Assembly: GCA_964250925.1 (NCBI GenBank)
Contig: CAXUHU010000003.1
Coordinates: 1 to 64,000 of the forward strand
Source: BOG-908 sp964250925
Lineage (GTDB): Bacteria > Pseudomonadota > Alphaproteobacteria > Acetobacterales > Acetobacteraceae
DNA length: 64,000 nt
Direction of reading: 5' to 3'
Position numbers and translations under genes: made by a program. Every line of letters begins with the position of its first letter. The first letter of the stretch is position 1. Positions 38,364 to 45,699 of the stretch are shown in pieces. The notes beneath the pieces were generated by a model. The model searched no databases. It worked only from the letters and a program-made list of their open reading frames with translations, and was not told where the DNA came from.

Positions 38364-38759
38364 ACCGGCGGCCATACTCGACCAGGACTCGGCAATTCTG
38401 GTGACCGGGGCTACGGGCAAGACCGGCGGCCACACGGTGAAGCTGCTGTTGGCGCGCGGCCGCACAGTGCGCGCCTTCGTGCACAGGCGGGGCCACCGCT
38501 CGGAGCTGGCGGCCGCACAGGGGGCGGAGGTCGTCGAAGGCGACCTACCGTGCGGCCGTCGCGCAGGCCGGCCAGGTTCGAGGCGACCCGCGACACCACC
38601 TTCGCGCGGACAGCCGTCGAGATCGCGCTGCTGGCGGTAAAAGGGGCGGCGGTGCCGGGCTATCGGACGCCTGCCACCGCTTACGGCGCCGACTTCATCC
38701 TGGGGTTCGACGGCGTGCGGCGGACCGACGTGGACGGGCGATCGCAGGTGGACGTGTAG
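38356..38759 (+). pseudogene. mosaic NAD(P)-binding protein gene, frame-broken
   Basis: The first part (MAEPAAILDQDSAILVTGAT, GKTGGHTVKLLLARGRTVRA, up to EVVEGDL) is an NmrA/atypical-SDR N-terminus. At about 38550 the frame changes and the sequence becomes TRDTTFARTAVEIALLAVKG and AVPGYRTPATAYGADFILGF, which resembles the C-terminal end of another oxidoreductase. The middle, including the catalytic part, is gone. It seems to be a deletion joint between two operon genes. Confidence 0.6.
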
Positions 38760-38771
38760 GGCAGCCTGCCT

Positions 38772-39104
38772 TCACGCGGCGCCTTTGCCACCCGCCTGAT
38801 CGGCATGCCAAGCGGCATACGGCGAGTTCGCCACCATGCGCCTGTTGTAATCCGGTGCGCCGTCGTCCCACCACGCCGCGCCGCGCTCTCCAAGCGCGCG
38901 CTTTGCGGCATCCACACGGGCGCGTGCCGCCGCGAGTGCCTCTCCGTCGCCCCTCGCTGCGCGCACGGCCCGCCGCGCTGCCATCAGCTCGCGCACGAGC
39001 GCGTCATGGCGTTCCGGCGGGAGCGTCGGGTTGGCGAGGCGCCACAGCCTCCCGCGCACGACGAAGTAGCGGCCGTCCGGGGTGCGCAGGTGGACCTCAG
39101 GCAA
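38772..39104 (-). CDS. conserved hypothetical protein (about 110 aa)
   Basis: The body reads HLRTPDGRYFVVRGRLWRLA, then NPTLPPERHDALVRELMAARRAVR, a charged helix, and GAAWWDDGAPDYNRRMVANS near the end. I recognise this as a conserved, uncharacterised protein of rhizobia and relatives. No ATG fits the front; a TTG at 39104 overlapping the SRAP stop is assumed. Function unknown. Confidence 0.6.
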   Translation of the reverse strand: MPEVHLRTPDGRYFVVRGRLWRLANPTLPPERHDALVRELMAARRAVRAARGDGEALAAARARVDAAKRALGERGAAWWDDGAPDYNRRMVANSPYAAWHADQAGGKGAA

Positions 39105-39303
39105 GAAGCAACGCGCCGGCGGGCGGATCCTTCTTCTCGCCACGCGCCACGATCCGCAATGCGCCGTCCGGCAACGGCCTCTGCAGCCGGCGTGCATCTG
39201 TCCAGGGCGTCGCCAACCACGTGTCGGCTTCTTCACTCGTGGTGAGGATGACGGGCATCGCCTTGGGATGGACGCTGGCGACCTCGCGATTCGGCTCGGT
39301 CGT
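39097..39303 (-). pseudogene. SRAP (SOS response-associated peptidase, HMCES-like) C-terminal remnant
   Basis: The frame reads TTEPNREVASVHPKAMPVIL, TTSEEADTWLATPWTDARRL, QRPLPDGALRIVARGEK. The HPKAMPVIL segment is diagnostic of the SRAP domain, which protects abasic sites in single-stranded DNA by a Cys2 crosslink. The first ~130 residues, including the catalytic cysteine, are missing, and a stop codon stands directly before TTEPN. Likely cut by the recombination that shaped the element end. Confidence 0.8.
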
Positions 39304-39603
39304 CTACGGAGCCGGTAAAGGTAGGAGTAGGTCGTCGGACACGATCGCTGCAGGGCGGTGATGCCCGCATCACAAATTGTCCCAGATACGCGCGATAACC
39401 CTCGATAGGCCTTTCGTGACACCGAAGATCATCCGCTCGTTCCGCGACGGCCTGGTCATGGCATCCCCAGTAATGACCCCCGACGGCGACGTATCACGAT
39501 CTCGATCCGCGGAACAACGGACGATCGACGGTGCTCGTGGACGATGGATCAGTACACCGATATCGGGTATGTTCGGCCGCGACAACCCACTAACGCCAGT
39601 CTT
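39304..39603. other. 300 bp before the distal Tn7-like end, no gene recognised
   Basis: Short open frames exist on both strands (for example 39377-39655 plus, 39370-39606 minus) but none has a ribosome site or recognised motif. The sequence is mixed in composition and may be worn-down cargo. Confidence 0.5.
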
Positions 39604-39722
39604 CACTAGCCGACTTCATTGTTCAACCGTCTATACGGCTCAGTCCTTGAAGTAGCCAACTTTTGATTATGAAAATAAGCAACTCCGCCGACCTGACTAA
39701 CAGACTTTATTAGTCCGGAACA
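39604..39722 (-). repeat. left (distal) end of the Tn7-like element
   Basis: On the minus strand it starts TGTTCCGGACTAATAAAGTC. Three copies of the core motif are seen: AAGTCTGTTAGT (39696-39707), AAGTTGGCTACT (39651-39662) and AAGTCGGCTAGT (39605-39616). They are about 45 bp apart, much wider than at the glmS end. Tn7L has the same wide spacing. Confidence 0.8.
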
Positions 39723-39727
39723 ACTTC
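39723..39727. repeat. target-site duplication, right copy (ACTTC)
   Basis: ACTTC directly after the distal end of the Tn7-like element; identical to 29670-29674. Confidence 0.88.
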
Positions 39728-39857
39728 GATGCGCCGGCACTCTCCACAATGGGAATCGGCCGGCGGGCATCGCACCCGTTCGGACGGCCGTGCAATGGCT
39801 CCGTGCTTGCCAGCCTTGCCGATTGCTGAAATATGACCTGGGCTGGCCTGGGGCGAC

Positions 39858-40253
39858 GTGGTTCGAGCACTCAAGACCCGGCTAGGCGGCGGCTTGCTCA
39901 AGTTCCTGCTGGTCGTGCTGGCGCTCGCCTGTCAGATCGGCGCGGTAACGTCAGCGGTCTCGGTCTATCCGCATAACGACGACGCCTCCTTGGCGGCCGT
40001 CTCCCTTCTGTGTCAGGGCGCTGCTCACCCAGACGGTCGTGACGCGCCATCGGGGCACCGGCATGTGCCTCGCCAGGCCGTCATCGGTGTTGCCCAGGCA
40101 GACGCCTGCTCGGCGGCCGTTCTGCGCCCTGGCGCTGCTTTGCCGGAGCCTGCTCGGGCAAACATTGGCGAAGCCAGGCACCCCGAGGCGCGCGCCCCCC
40201 CTGTCCGCGCGGTCGCGTCGTTCTACCCGCGAGGCCCGCCCAGCCCTGTCTGA
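39858..40253 (+). CDS. small exported protein, possibly DUF2946-like, in the copper cluster
   Basis: A 131-residue protein with an N-terminal hydrophobic segment (LLKFLLVVLALACQIGAVTSAV) that can serve as signal peptide, then a region with spaced His and Cys (SGHRHVPRQAV). Small exported His/Cys proteins of the DUF2946 type are found next to copper genes, and this fits in size and place, but the similarity is weak. It starts with GTG and has no clear Shine-Dalgarno. First gene after the Tn7-like element. Confidence 0.5.
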   Translation: MVRALKTRLGGGLLKFLLVVLALACQIGAVTSAVSVYPHNDDASLAAVSLLCQGAAHPDGRDAPSGHRHVPRQAVIGVAQADACSAAVLRPGAALPEPARANIGEARHPEARAPPVRAVASFYPRGPPSPV

Positions 40254-40321
40254 CAGCTGATCCTTTGCCCGCGGCAGATCGCACGCTGCCGCCCATGATC
40301 ACGTTTGCCGGACAGGTTTCC

Positions 40322-41287
40322 ATGCATCGAACATCACCAACCGTGCTTGCATGTGCAGGCGCCTACCTTTTCAGCGCATCCCCCACCCTGGCCCATGCCG
40401 TCTGCGGCGCACGGGTCTATCCTGTGACCTTGACGATGGATGACCCGGGCGTCGCCGACGAGGCCACGATCCCGCAGATCGTCTATACCCGCAGCGCCGC
40501 CGCCGGCGGCCCGGGTCCCGGGCACGACACCAGCGTGCAGTTCGAATACGACAAGCGGCTGACTGACGCGATCGGCTTCGCATTCAACGATGGCTACGCC
40601 GTCGATCAGACCAACAACGCCAAGACGCAGGCCGGCTGGGACGACCTGACCGTCACCGCCAAATGGGCCAGGTGCGTCAACCCCGACGCCAGCTTCCAGC
40701 TCGCCGTCGGAGTCATCCGCGAGTTCGGCCGCACAGGCACCTCGCATGTCGGGTCCGACGAGTACGGCGACACGGCACCCACAATCTACCTAGGGAAGGG
40801 GCTCGACGATGCTGTGGTGCCGATTTTACAACCGCTTCAGTTCTCGGGCGAGCTCAGCTACGCGGTCACCGACAAGGCGATCAAAACCTACACGACTCTG
40901 GACCCCATCTCGGGTCTCTCATCGGCCCGCACGAACAATGGCGGTGCCAACCGGTGGATCGGCTCGTTCTCTGTTCAGTACTCGATCCCATACCTGCAAA
41001 ATCAGGTGGAGGATTTCGGCCTGCCCGAACCGGTTTCCCACCTGATCCCCATTGCGGAGTTCAACTGGACGTCGCCCACGGTTTCGGGCGGCAACGGACC
41101 GACCACGTGGACGATGGCGCCTGGATTTATCTACCTGCGCAGCTGGTATCAGGTCGGCGTAGAGGCGCTCGTTCCGCTCGATAAAGGCGCGGGCACGAAT
41201 GTCGGCGTCATCGTTCAGCTGCACGTCTTCCTCGACGACCTGTATCCGCACGGCGTCGGCGCTCCGATCCTAGACCTTCTGAAATGA
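40322..41287 (+). CDS. exported outer-membrane-like protein, copper cluster
   Basis: A 321-residue protein with a signal peptide (cleavage likely after LAHA) and a body rich in alternating polar/apolar beta strands, with a Gly/Thr/Tyr composition typical of outer-membrane barrels. No named family was recognised. The ATG chosen has AGG five bases upstream and puts the signal peptide at the front. The next gene, copC, starts 56 bp later, so a role in copper passage or sensing at the cell surface is inferred. Confidence 0.62.
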   Translation: MHRTSPTVLACAGAYLFSASPTLAHAVCGARVYPVTLTMDDPGVADEATIPQIVYTRSAAAGGPGPGHDTSVQFEYDKRLTDAIGFAFNDGYAVDQTNNAKTQAGWDDLTVTAKWARCVNPDASFQLAVGVIREFGRTGTSHVGSDEYGDTAPTIYLGKGLDDAVVPILQPLQFSGELSYAVTDKAIKTYTTLDPISGLSSARTNNGGANRWIGSFSVQYSIPYLQNQVEDFGLPEPVSHLIPIAEFNWTSPTVSGGNGPTTWTMAPGFIYLRSWYQVGVEALVPLDKGAGTNVGVIVQLHVFLDDLYPHGVGAPILDLLK

Positions 41288-41343
41288 CGACGTCATCCGG
41301 CCTGCCGCTCCGGCACTGTGTCATTTCCTCAGGGGAGGAACCC

Positions 41344-41700
41344 ATGCTTCGCACCATCGCCGCCGCTGCCGCCTGCCTGCTTCTGCCGATGCCCGTCTGC
41401 GCGCACGCTTTTCTGGACGGCGCCACCCCGCGTGTGGGCAGCAACAACCCGACCGCCCCGACCGAAGTGGTGCTGCATTTCACGCAGAGTGTCGAACCCG
41501 ATTTCTCCACGATCAAGGTGACGAACGCCGCGGGCGCAATGGTGACGGACGGCGTCCCCCACACAAAGCCGGGCGACGCCACACGCTTGGCGGTGCGGCT
41601 TACGACGATCGGCGCGGGCCAGTACACCGTCGTCTGGCATGTGACGTCGGTGGACACGCACAAGACGCAGGGCAAGTTCCACTTCAGCGTGACGCCTTAG
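41344..41700 (+). CDS. copC: CopC-like periplasmic copper-binding protein
   Basis: A 118-residue precursor with a signal peptide ending VCA (residue 20). The mature protein then starts with His21, the expected N-terminal Cu(II) ligand of CopC. The conserved SVDTHKTQGKFHF near the end gives the Asp/His pair of the same site. No Met-rich Cu(I) loop is visible, so it is probably a Cu(II)-only type. GGGGAGG precedes the ATG. It is followed after 2 bp by the copD-like gene. Confidence 0.9.
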   Translation: MLRTIAAAAACLLLPMPVCAHAFLDGATPRVGSNNPTAPTEVVLHFTQSVEPDFSTIKVTNAAGAMVTDGVPHTKPGDATRLAVRLTTIGAGQYTVVWHVTSVDTHKTQGKFHFSVTP

Positions 41701-41702
41701 CC

Positions 41703-43637
41703 ATGCTGCCGTTCGATCTTCAGGGCGGGTTGCCGCTCTCGGCCGCGCGCGCCCTGATGGTCGGCGCGGTGCTCTCCACCTTTGGAGCATTGGTCTTCCG
41801 GGTCTTGGTCGCGCCCAGGGCCTGTGCGCCCATGACGCCGGAGGCGGTGCGCGTCGGCAAGCAGCGCCTGCTCGTCGTCTCGCAGGTCAGCGCCCTGGCC
41901 GGGCTACTCGCAGCCATTCTGTGGCTATACCTGCAAGCGGCAGACATGGCCGATGCGGAAGGCGCCGCCCGGGTCCTGGCAGCCCTTATCCCTGTCCTGA
42001 CCCGCACCCTATTCGGACACGTTCTCGGCGCGCAGTTCGCCGCACTTCTCGCCGCCTCGGCGCTGATCGGCGTGGTCGATGTGGCTTGGCGCCAAAGAGC
42101 TGCCTTGGGCATGACGACCCTCGCCGTCGCCTTGCAGGCGGGCCACAGCCACGCCTACGCGATGTATGGCGGGGCAAGCGTGTTGCTGGGCTGCGACGTC
42201 GTGCACCTTCTGGCTGCAGGGGCCTGGCTGGGCGGCCTGGTGCCGCTGCTGCTCTGGGTGCGGTGTGCGCCGCCCAAGACGGGTGCCAGTGCCGCGCGCC
42301 GGTTCTCGCCCCTCGGTCAAGGGTGCATCGCCGCACTGGTCCTGTCGGCGACCGTCCAAGGCTGGATACTCGTCGGAACCGTTCCCGGACTGGTCGGCAC
42401 CGCCTATGGCTGGATGGTGCTCGTCAAGATCGGCCTGTTCGCGGTGCTGCTGGGCTTTGCAGCCGCCAACCGCTACCGCTTTGCACCAGCGTTGCTGCAC
42501 GACAGGCCCGTTACGGCGAAGACGGTGCTGGTGCGCAGCATCGCTCTTCAGACAGGGTTCGCAATCGCCATCGTCGCTGCCGCCAGCGTGCTGAGCGCGC
42601 TGCCGCCCGCCATGCACGAACAGCCGGCCTGGCCTTTCCCCGAACGCTTCAGCTTGGCCGCCGTAAACGAGGATCCCGACTTCCTGCGCGAAGTGGTGCA
42701 GGCGGGCGTGCTGCTCGCTGGCGCCGGGCTGGTTTTGACATTGTGCGTGAGCGCGCGCCGCTTCCGGCTGACGGCTTGCGCCCTGGCGGCTGTTTCCGTT
42801 TGGTTCGAGCTGCCGCATCTCGACCTGCTGCTCGTGACCGCCTACCCCACCAGCTTCTATCGTTCGCCCACGGGCTTCGCAGCCGCCGCCATCGTGAGCG
42901 GGCAATCAGTCTATGCAGCGCATTGTGTCGTCTGCCACGGCAGGGAGGGGCGTGGCGACGGAGTTGCGGCCAAGACCTTGCCGGTGCCGGCAGCCGACCT
43001 GACAGCGCCGCACCTCTGGATGCATAGCGATGGAGAGCTGTTCTGGTGGCTTGCCCACGGCATACTGACACCGGGGGGCGTGCAGGCGATGCCCGGCTTG
43101 GCCACGGTGCTGGATGACGACCAGCGTTGGGCGGCCATCGACTTCATCCGGGCACGCAACGCCGGCGGCACCCTGCGTGCGACAGGGGGGTGGACGCCGC
43201 CGCTCTTGGCGCCCGGGTTCGACCTGAGTTGCGGCACGACCTACATCGCGCTGTCCGGGCTGCGGGGGCGGTTCGTGCTGTTGCGATTCAGTCAGGCGCC
43301 ACTCAGCCAAGTGGGGTTCGGCCACGAGCCGGATCGGCCCCGCATCGGCACCGCGGTCAGCATCCTGGCCATGCCTGCCGGGCAGGCTGCACCGCCCGAC
43401 GACTGCGTAAGCACCGACGAGACCGTGGCGCCTGCCTACGCCATCGTGTCGGGCGTGGACGTGGCAAGCTTGCCCGGGACGGAGTTCCTGATCGATGAGC
43501 GGGGCTGGCTGCGTGCTGTGCACCGGGCGGGGACAGCACCCCTGTGGAGCGCTGCGGCGTTGCAGGCGGAAATCCGCTTGTTGCGCGCGCATCCCGTGGC
43601 TGACGCTGCCGTAGCGCCGATGAAGATGCCGATGTGA
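41703..43637 (+). CDS. CopD-like membrane protein fused to cytochrome c domain
   Basis: A 644-residue protein. Residues about 1-380 hold eight or more membrane helices of the CopD family with His residues on helices (GHSHAYAM, DVVHLLAAGAWLGGLVP). A c-type haem domain follows at about residues 395-480: CVVCH with Cys408, Cys411 and His412, and a possible Met ligand in QAMPG. The C-terminal ~150 residues are a periplasmic domain of SCO/thioredoxin-like style (LSGLRGRFVLLRFSQAPLSQ). CopD alone imports copper; the haem domain suggests coupling to redox state. It lies between copC and the SCO gene. Confidence 0.8.
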   Translation: MLPFDLQGGLPLSAARALMVGAVLSTFGALVFRVLVAPRACAPMTPEAVRVGKQRLLVVSQVSALAGLLAAILWLYLQAADMADAEGAARVLAALIPVLTRTLFGHVLGAQFAALLAASALIGVVDVAWRQRAALGMTTLAVALQAGHSHAYAMYGGASVLLGCDVVHLLAAGAWLGGLVPLLLWVRCAPPKTGASAARRFSPLGQGCIAALVLSATVQGWILVGTVPGLVGTAYGWMVLVKIGLFAVLLGFAAANRYRFAPALLHDRPVTAKTVLVRSIALQTGFAIAIVAAASVLSALPPAMHEQPAWPFPERFSLAAVNEDPDFLREVVQAGVLLAGAGLVLTLCVSARRFRLTACALAAVSVWFELPHLDLLLVTAYPTSFYRSPTGFAAAAIVSGQSVYAAHCVVCHGREGRGDGVAAKTLPVPAADLTAPHLWMHSDGELFWWLAHGILTPGGVQAMPGLATVLDDDQRWAAIDFIRARNAGGTLRATGGWTPPLLAPGFDLSCGTTYIALSGLRGRFVLLRFSQAPLSQVGFGHEPDRPRIGTAVSILAMPAGQAAPPDDCVSTDETVAPAYAIVSGVDVASLPGTEFLIDERGWLRAVHRAGTAPLWSAAALQAEIRLLRAHPVADAAVAPMKMPM

Positions 43638-43650
43638 TGGGTGGTTGGCG

Positions 43651-44274
43651 ATGAAGACGAGACGGGCGGTCCGCCGGCGGGAGCGCGATCGCAAAGCCTT
43701 CACACGCGCCTGGTTCGGCGTAGCGGCCATTCTGCTCCTAGCCGGCACGTTCTGGCTGACGGTTCCGGGCCAACGGAAGCAGGGTGGCATCGGCGGACCG
43801 TTCACGCTGATGGCCGATGACGGCTACCTCCGAACGGAACGAAGCTTCCCCGGGAAGTACCTTGCCGTCTATTTCGGCTACACACACTGCCAGGATGTTT
43901 GTCCCGCGACGCTCAACACGCTGGCGGCCGCACTGGCGCGATTGGGCGGCGCGGCCGAACGCGTGCAACCACTGTTCATCACCGTCGATCCGTCGCGCGA
44001 CTCGCCTGCGGTGCTGCGCCGTTTCGTCGCGGGCTTTGCACCCAACCTGATGGGACTGACCGGAACGCCGGACCAGTTGGCCAAGGTCGAGCGAGGGTAT
44101 CGCGTGGTGAGTGTTCCGCATGTCGGAGCTGCGCCGGCCAGCTACGTGGTGGACCACAGTTCGGTAATCTACCTGATCGACCCTGACGGCGCCTTTGTCG
44201 CACCGATACCGGCCGATGCCTCCGAAATGGTGATGGCGCAAGCGATCGCGCGCTACGTCAGGACGCCGTCTTGA
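43651..44274 (+). CDS. SCO1/SenC-family copper chaperone
   Basis: A 207-residue protein with one N-terminal membrane anchor (AWFGVAAILLLAGTFWLTV) and a thioredoxin-fold domain with the copper site GYTHCQDVC (Cys80, Cys84) and His169 in VVDHSSVIYLID. It delivers copper to cytochrome oxidase or keeps its ligands reduced. The ATG was preferred over a TTG two codons earlier. Its 3' end overlaps the convergent trpF by 17 bp. Confidence 0.9.
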   Translation: MKTRRAVRRRERDRKAFTRAWFGVAAILLLAGTFWLTVPGQRKQGGIGGPFTLMADDGYLRTERSFPGKYLAVYFGYTHCQDVCPATLNTLAAALARLGGAAERVQPLFITVDPSRDSPAVLRRFVAGFAPNLMGLTGTPDQLAKVERGYRVVSVPHVGAAPASYVVDHSSVIYLIDPDGAFVAPIPADASEMVMAQAIARYVRTPS

Positions 44275-44938
44275 TGGGTGCAGAAGTTCGTTTCGTCGGA
44301 TGCGGACACGTATCTTGCGACGTCGCCAGCGCTGCGGCCACGAAAGCCGAGATGCGCGACGCGTCTTTCACGCCGGGCGCCGTCTCGACGCCGGACGAGA
44401 CGTCAACGGCCTGGGCGCCGCTGCGGGCAATCGCTTCAGCAACGTTCTCGGGGGTAAGCCCGCCGGCGAGCATCCAGGGGATGCCCGGGCTCCAGCCGCG
44501 CAGCATGGACCAGTCCAGCTTCAAGGCGAGGCCGCCGGGCCTAGCCGAGCCGGCGGGCGGTTTCGGCTCGATCACCAGCGCCGCAGCGCCGGCAGGCGGC
44601 TGGGGCAGGTCGGCTGGCGAGGCGACGCCCGCGCTCTGCCAGACGGAAACGCCGAACCTGCGCCGTATCTCGTCCAGCCTGTGGGTTGGTGCATAGAGTT
44701 GCAACGCATCGAGCGGCAACGCGGCAAGAGTCGCGGCCACCTCGTCGTTGCTTGGATTGACGAACAGGCCGACCCTGGCCGGCCCGCCGCTGTGCCGGCC
44801 CGATAGCCGGGCTGCCGTGGTGGGGGTGACGTGGCGCGGGGACCGGGCGAAGAATACGAAGCCGGTCCAGTCTGCGCCGGCTTCTGCCGCTGCGTCGAAT
44901 GCCTGGGGGCTGTTGATGCCGCAAATTTTTATTCGCAC
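44258..44938 (-). CDS. trpF: phosphoribosylanthranilate isomerase
   Basis: A 226-residue TIM-barrel enzyme starting MRIKICGINSPQAFDAAAEA, with the catalytic Cys of KICG (Cys6) and the phosphate-binding LAGGLTPENVAEAI. It catalyses the third step of tryptophan synthesis from chorismate. lapA lies 21 bp upstream; in many alphaproteobacteria trpB and trpA follow, but here the copper gene converges instead. Confidence 0.93.
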   Translation of the reverse strand: MRIKICGINSPQAFDAAAEAGADWTGFVFFARSPRHVTPTTAARLSGRHSGGPARVGLFVNPSNDEVAATLAALPLDALQLYAPTHRLDEIRRRFGVSVWQSAGVASPADLPQPPAGAAALVIEPKPPAGSARPGGLALKLDWSMLRGWSPGIPWMLAGGLTPENVAEAIARSGAQAVDVSSGVETAPGVKDASRISAFVAAALATSQDTCPHPTKRTSAPIKTAS

Positions 44939-44959
44939 GCAGATTTGGCAAGCCTTCCT

Positions 44960-45295
44960 TCACTTGGGCGCAGCCAACGCCGTTCGCGGCGGCAGCGTGC
45001 GCCCGGTGCCGAGCACGATGGGCGCCGGCTTTGCGTGCGTCTTCAACTCGGCTTCCAAAGCGCGGGCGCGGCGTTCGGCCTGCCGGTGACGGTTGCGTGC
45101 GGCCACCGTGCCGAACCAGACGAATAGCGCGCCCAGGAAGAAAAACAGGCCAGAGGCAGCGAGGATGGCCAGGGAGACGGGCACTTCGACCGAGTAGTCG
45201 GTCGGCCACAACCCCAATGGCACAGGTTGCGGATTCGAAAGCGCGAACGCGATGAGCAGAACCAGGAAGGGAAGCAGGATGACGAAGCGGAGCAT
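44960..45295 (-). CDS. lapA: LapA-domain (DUF1049) inner-membrane protein
   Basis: A 111-residue protein with two membrane segments (FVILLPFLVLLIAFALSN, VSLAILAASGLFFFLGALFV) and a charged C-terminal tail that may be a coiled coil. LapA-type proteins help assemble or control lipopolysaccharide in the inner membrane. It lies between ihfB and trpF, an order common in Rhodospirillales. Confidence 0.85.
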   Translation of the reverse strand: MLRFVILLPFLVLLIAFALSNPQPVPLGLWPTDYSVEVPVSLAILAASGLFFFLGALFVWFGTVAARNRHRQAERRARALEAELKTHAKPAPIVLGTGRTLPPRTALAAPK

Positions 45296-45327
45296 AGGGC
45301 CGTTATCCGATGGCTTGGCGCCGAAAG

Positions 45328-45645
45328 CTACAGCGTGGAACCCGCCTGCCGGCTCGATCGCCGCCCCCCGGCGTTGACCCGCTCGCGAAGCTCCTTGCCG
45401 GCCTTGAAGAAGGGAACCGCCTTCTCGTTTACCGGCACGGCTTCCCCGGTGCGCGGGTTGCGGCCGGTGCGCGCGTCACGCTGCTTGACGGTGAACGCGC
45501 CGAAGCCGCGCAGCTCGACCCGGTCGCCCCGCGTGAGTGCGGCGGAAATCTCGCCGAACACGGTATCAACGATACGCTCCACGTCCGGCGCACGCAGGTG
45601 CGGATTGGAGGCGGCCAATTCGGCGATCAGCTCCGACCGGGTCAT
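45328..45645 (-). CDS. ihfB: integration host factor, beta subunit
   Basis: A 105-residue member of the HU/IHF family beginning MTRSELIAELA, with FGAFTVKQRDARTGRNPRTGE, the DNA-intercalating arm. It bends DNA as a partner of IhfA. The start was set at the second ATG because AGGA is 7 nt away from it but only 1 nt from the first. The Gly/Arg/Ser-rich tail is longer than usual. Confidence 0.93.
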   Translation of the reverse strand: MTRSELIAELAASNPHLRAPDVERIVDTVFGEISAALTRGDRVELRGFGAFTVKQRDARTGRNPRTGEAVPVNEKAVPFFKAGKELRERVNAGGRRSSRQAGSTL

Positions 45646-45699
45646 TGGCATGTCCTGAGGCGGAAGCAGCCGGAAAGCCTTACCAGCACAGCTATACCC

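Larger units (their letters stand above)
29675..39722. mobile_element. Tn7-like transposon at attTn7 downstream of glmS, without visible tns genes
   Basis: The element is 10,048 bp. It begins TGTTCCGGACAATTAAGTC and ends with the inverse of TGTTCCGGACTAATAAAGTC; the first ten bases are identical. These ends resemble those of E. coli Tn7 (TGTGGGCGGACAA...). A perfect 5-bp duplication (ACTTC) flanks it. It starts 23 bp after the glmS stop codon, as Tn7 does. Repeats of a 12-bp motif (AAGTCGGCTAGT) mark both ends, packed near glmS and spaced apart at the far end, as in Tn7R and Tn7L. No TnsA, B, C, D or E is recognisable inside. The cargo is a mix of intact and broken metabolic genes, so it has probably been rebuilt by deletion and recombination. 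Confidence 0.85.

Noticed and set aside
39370..39655. Short open frames on both strands before the distal end
   Set aside because: No ribosome sites, no recognised motifs, and they cross into the end repeats.
39723..44257. Copper cluster as part of the Tn7-like element
   Set aside because: The 5-bp duplication and end repeats close the element at 39722, and the SCO gene overlaps trpF, which argues against a boundary there.
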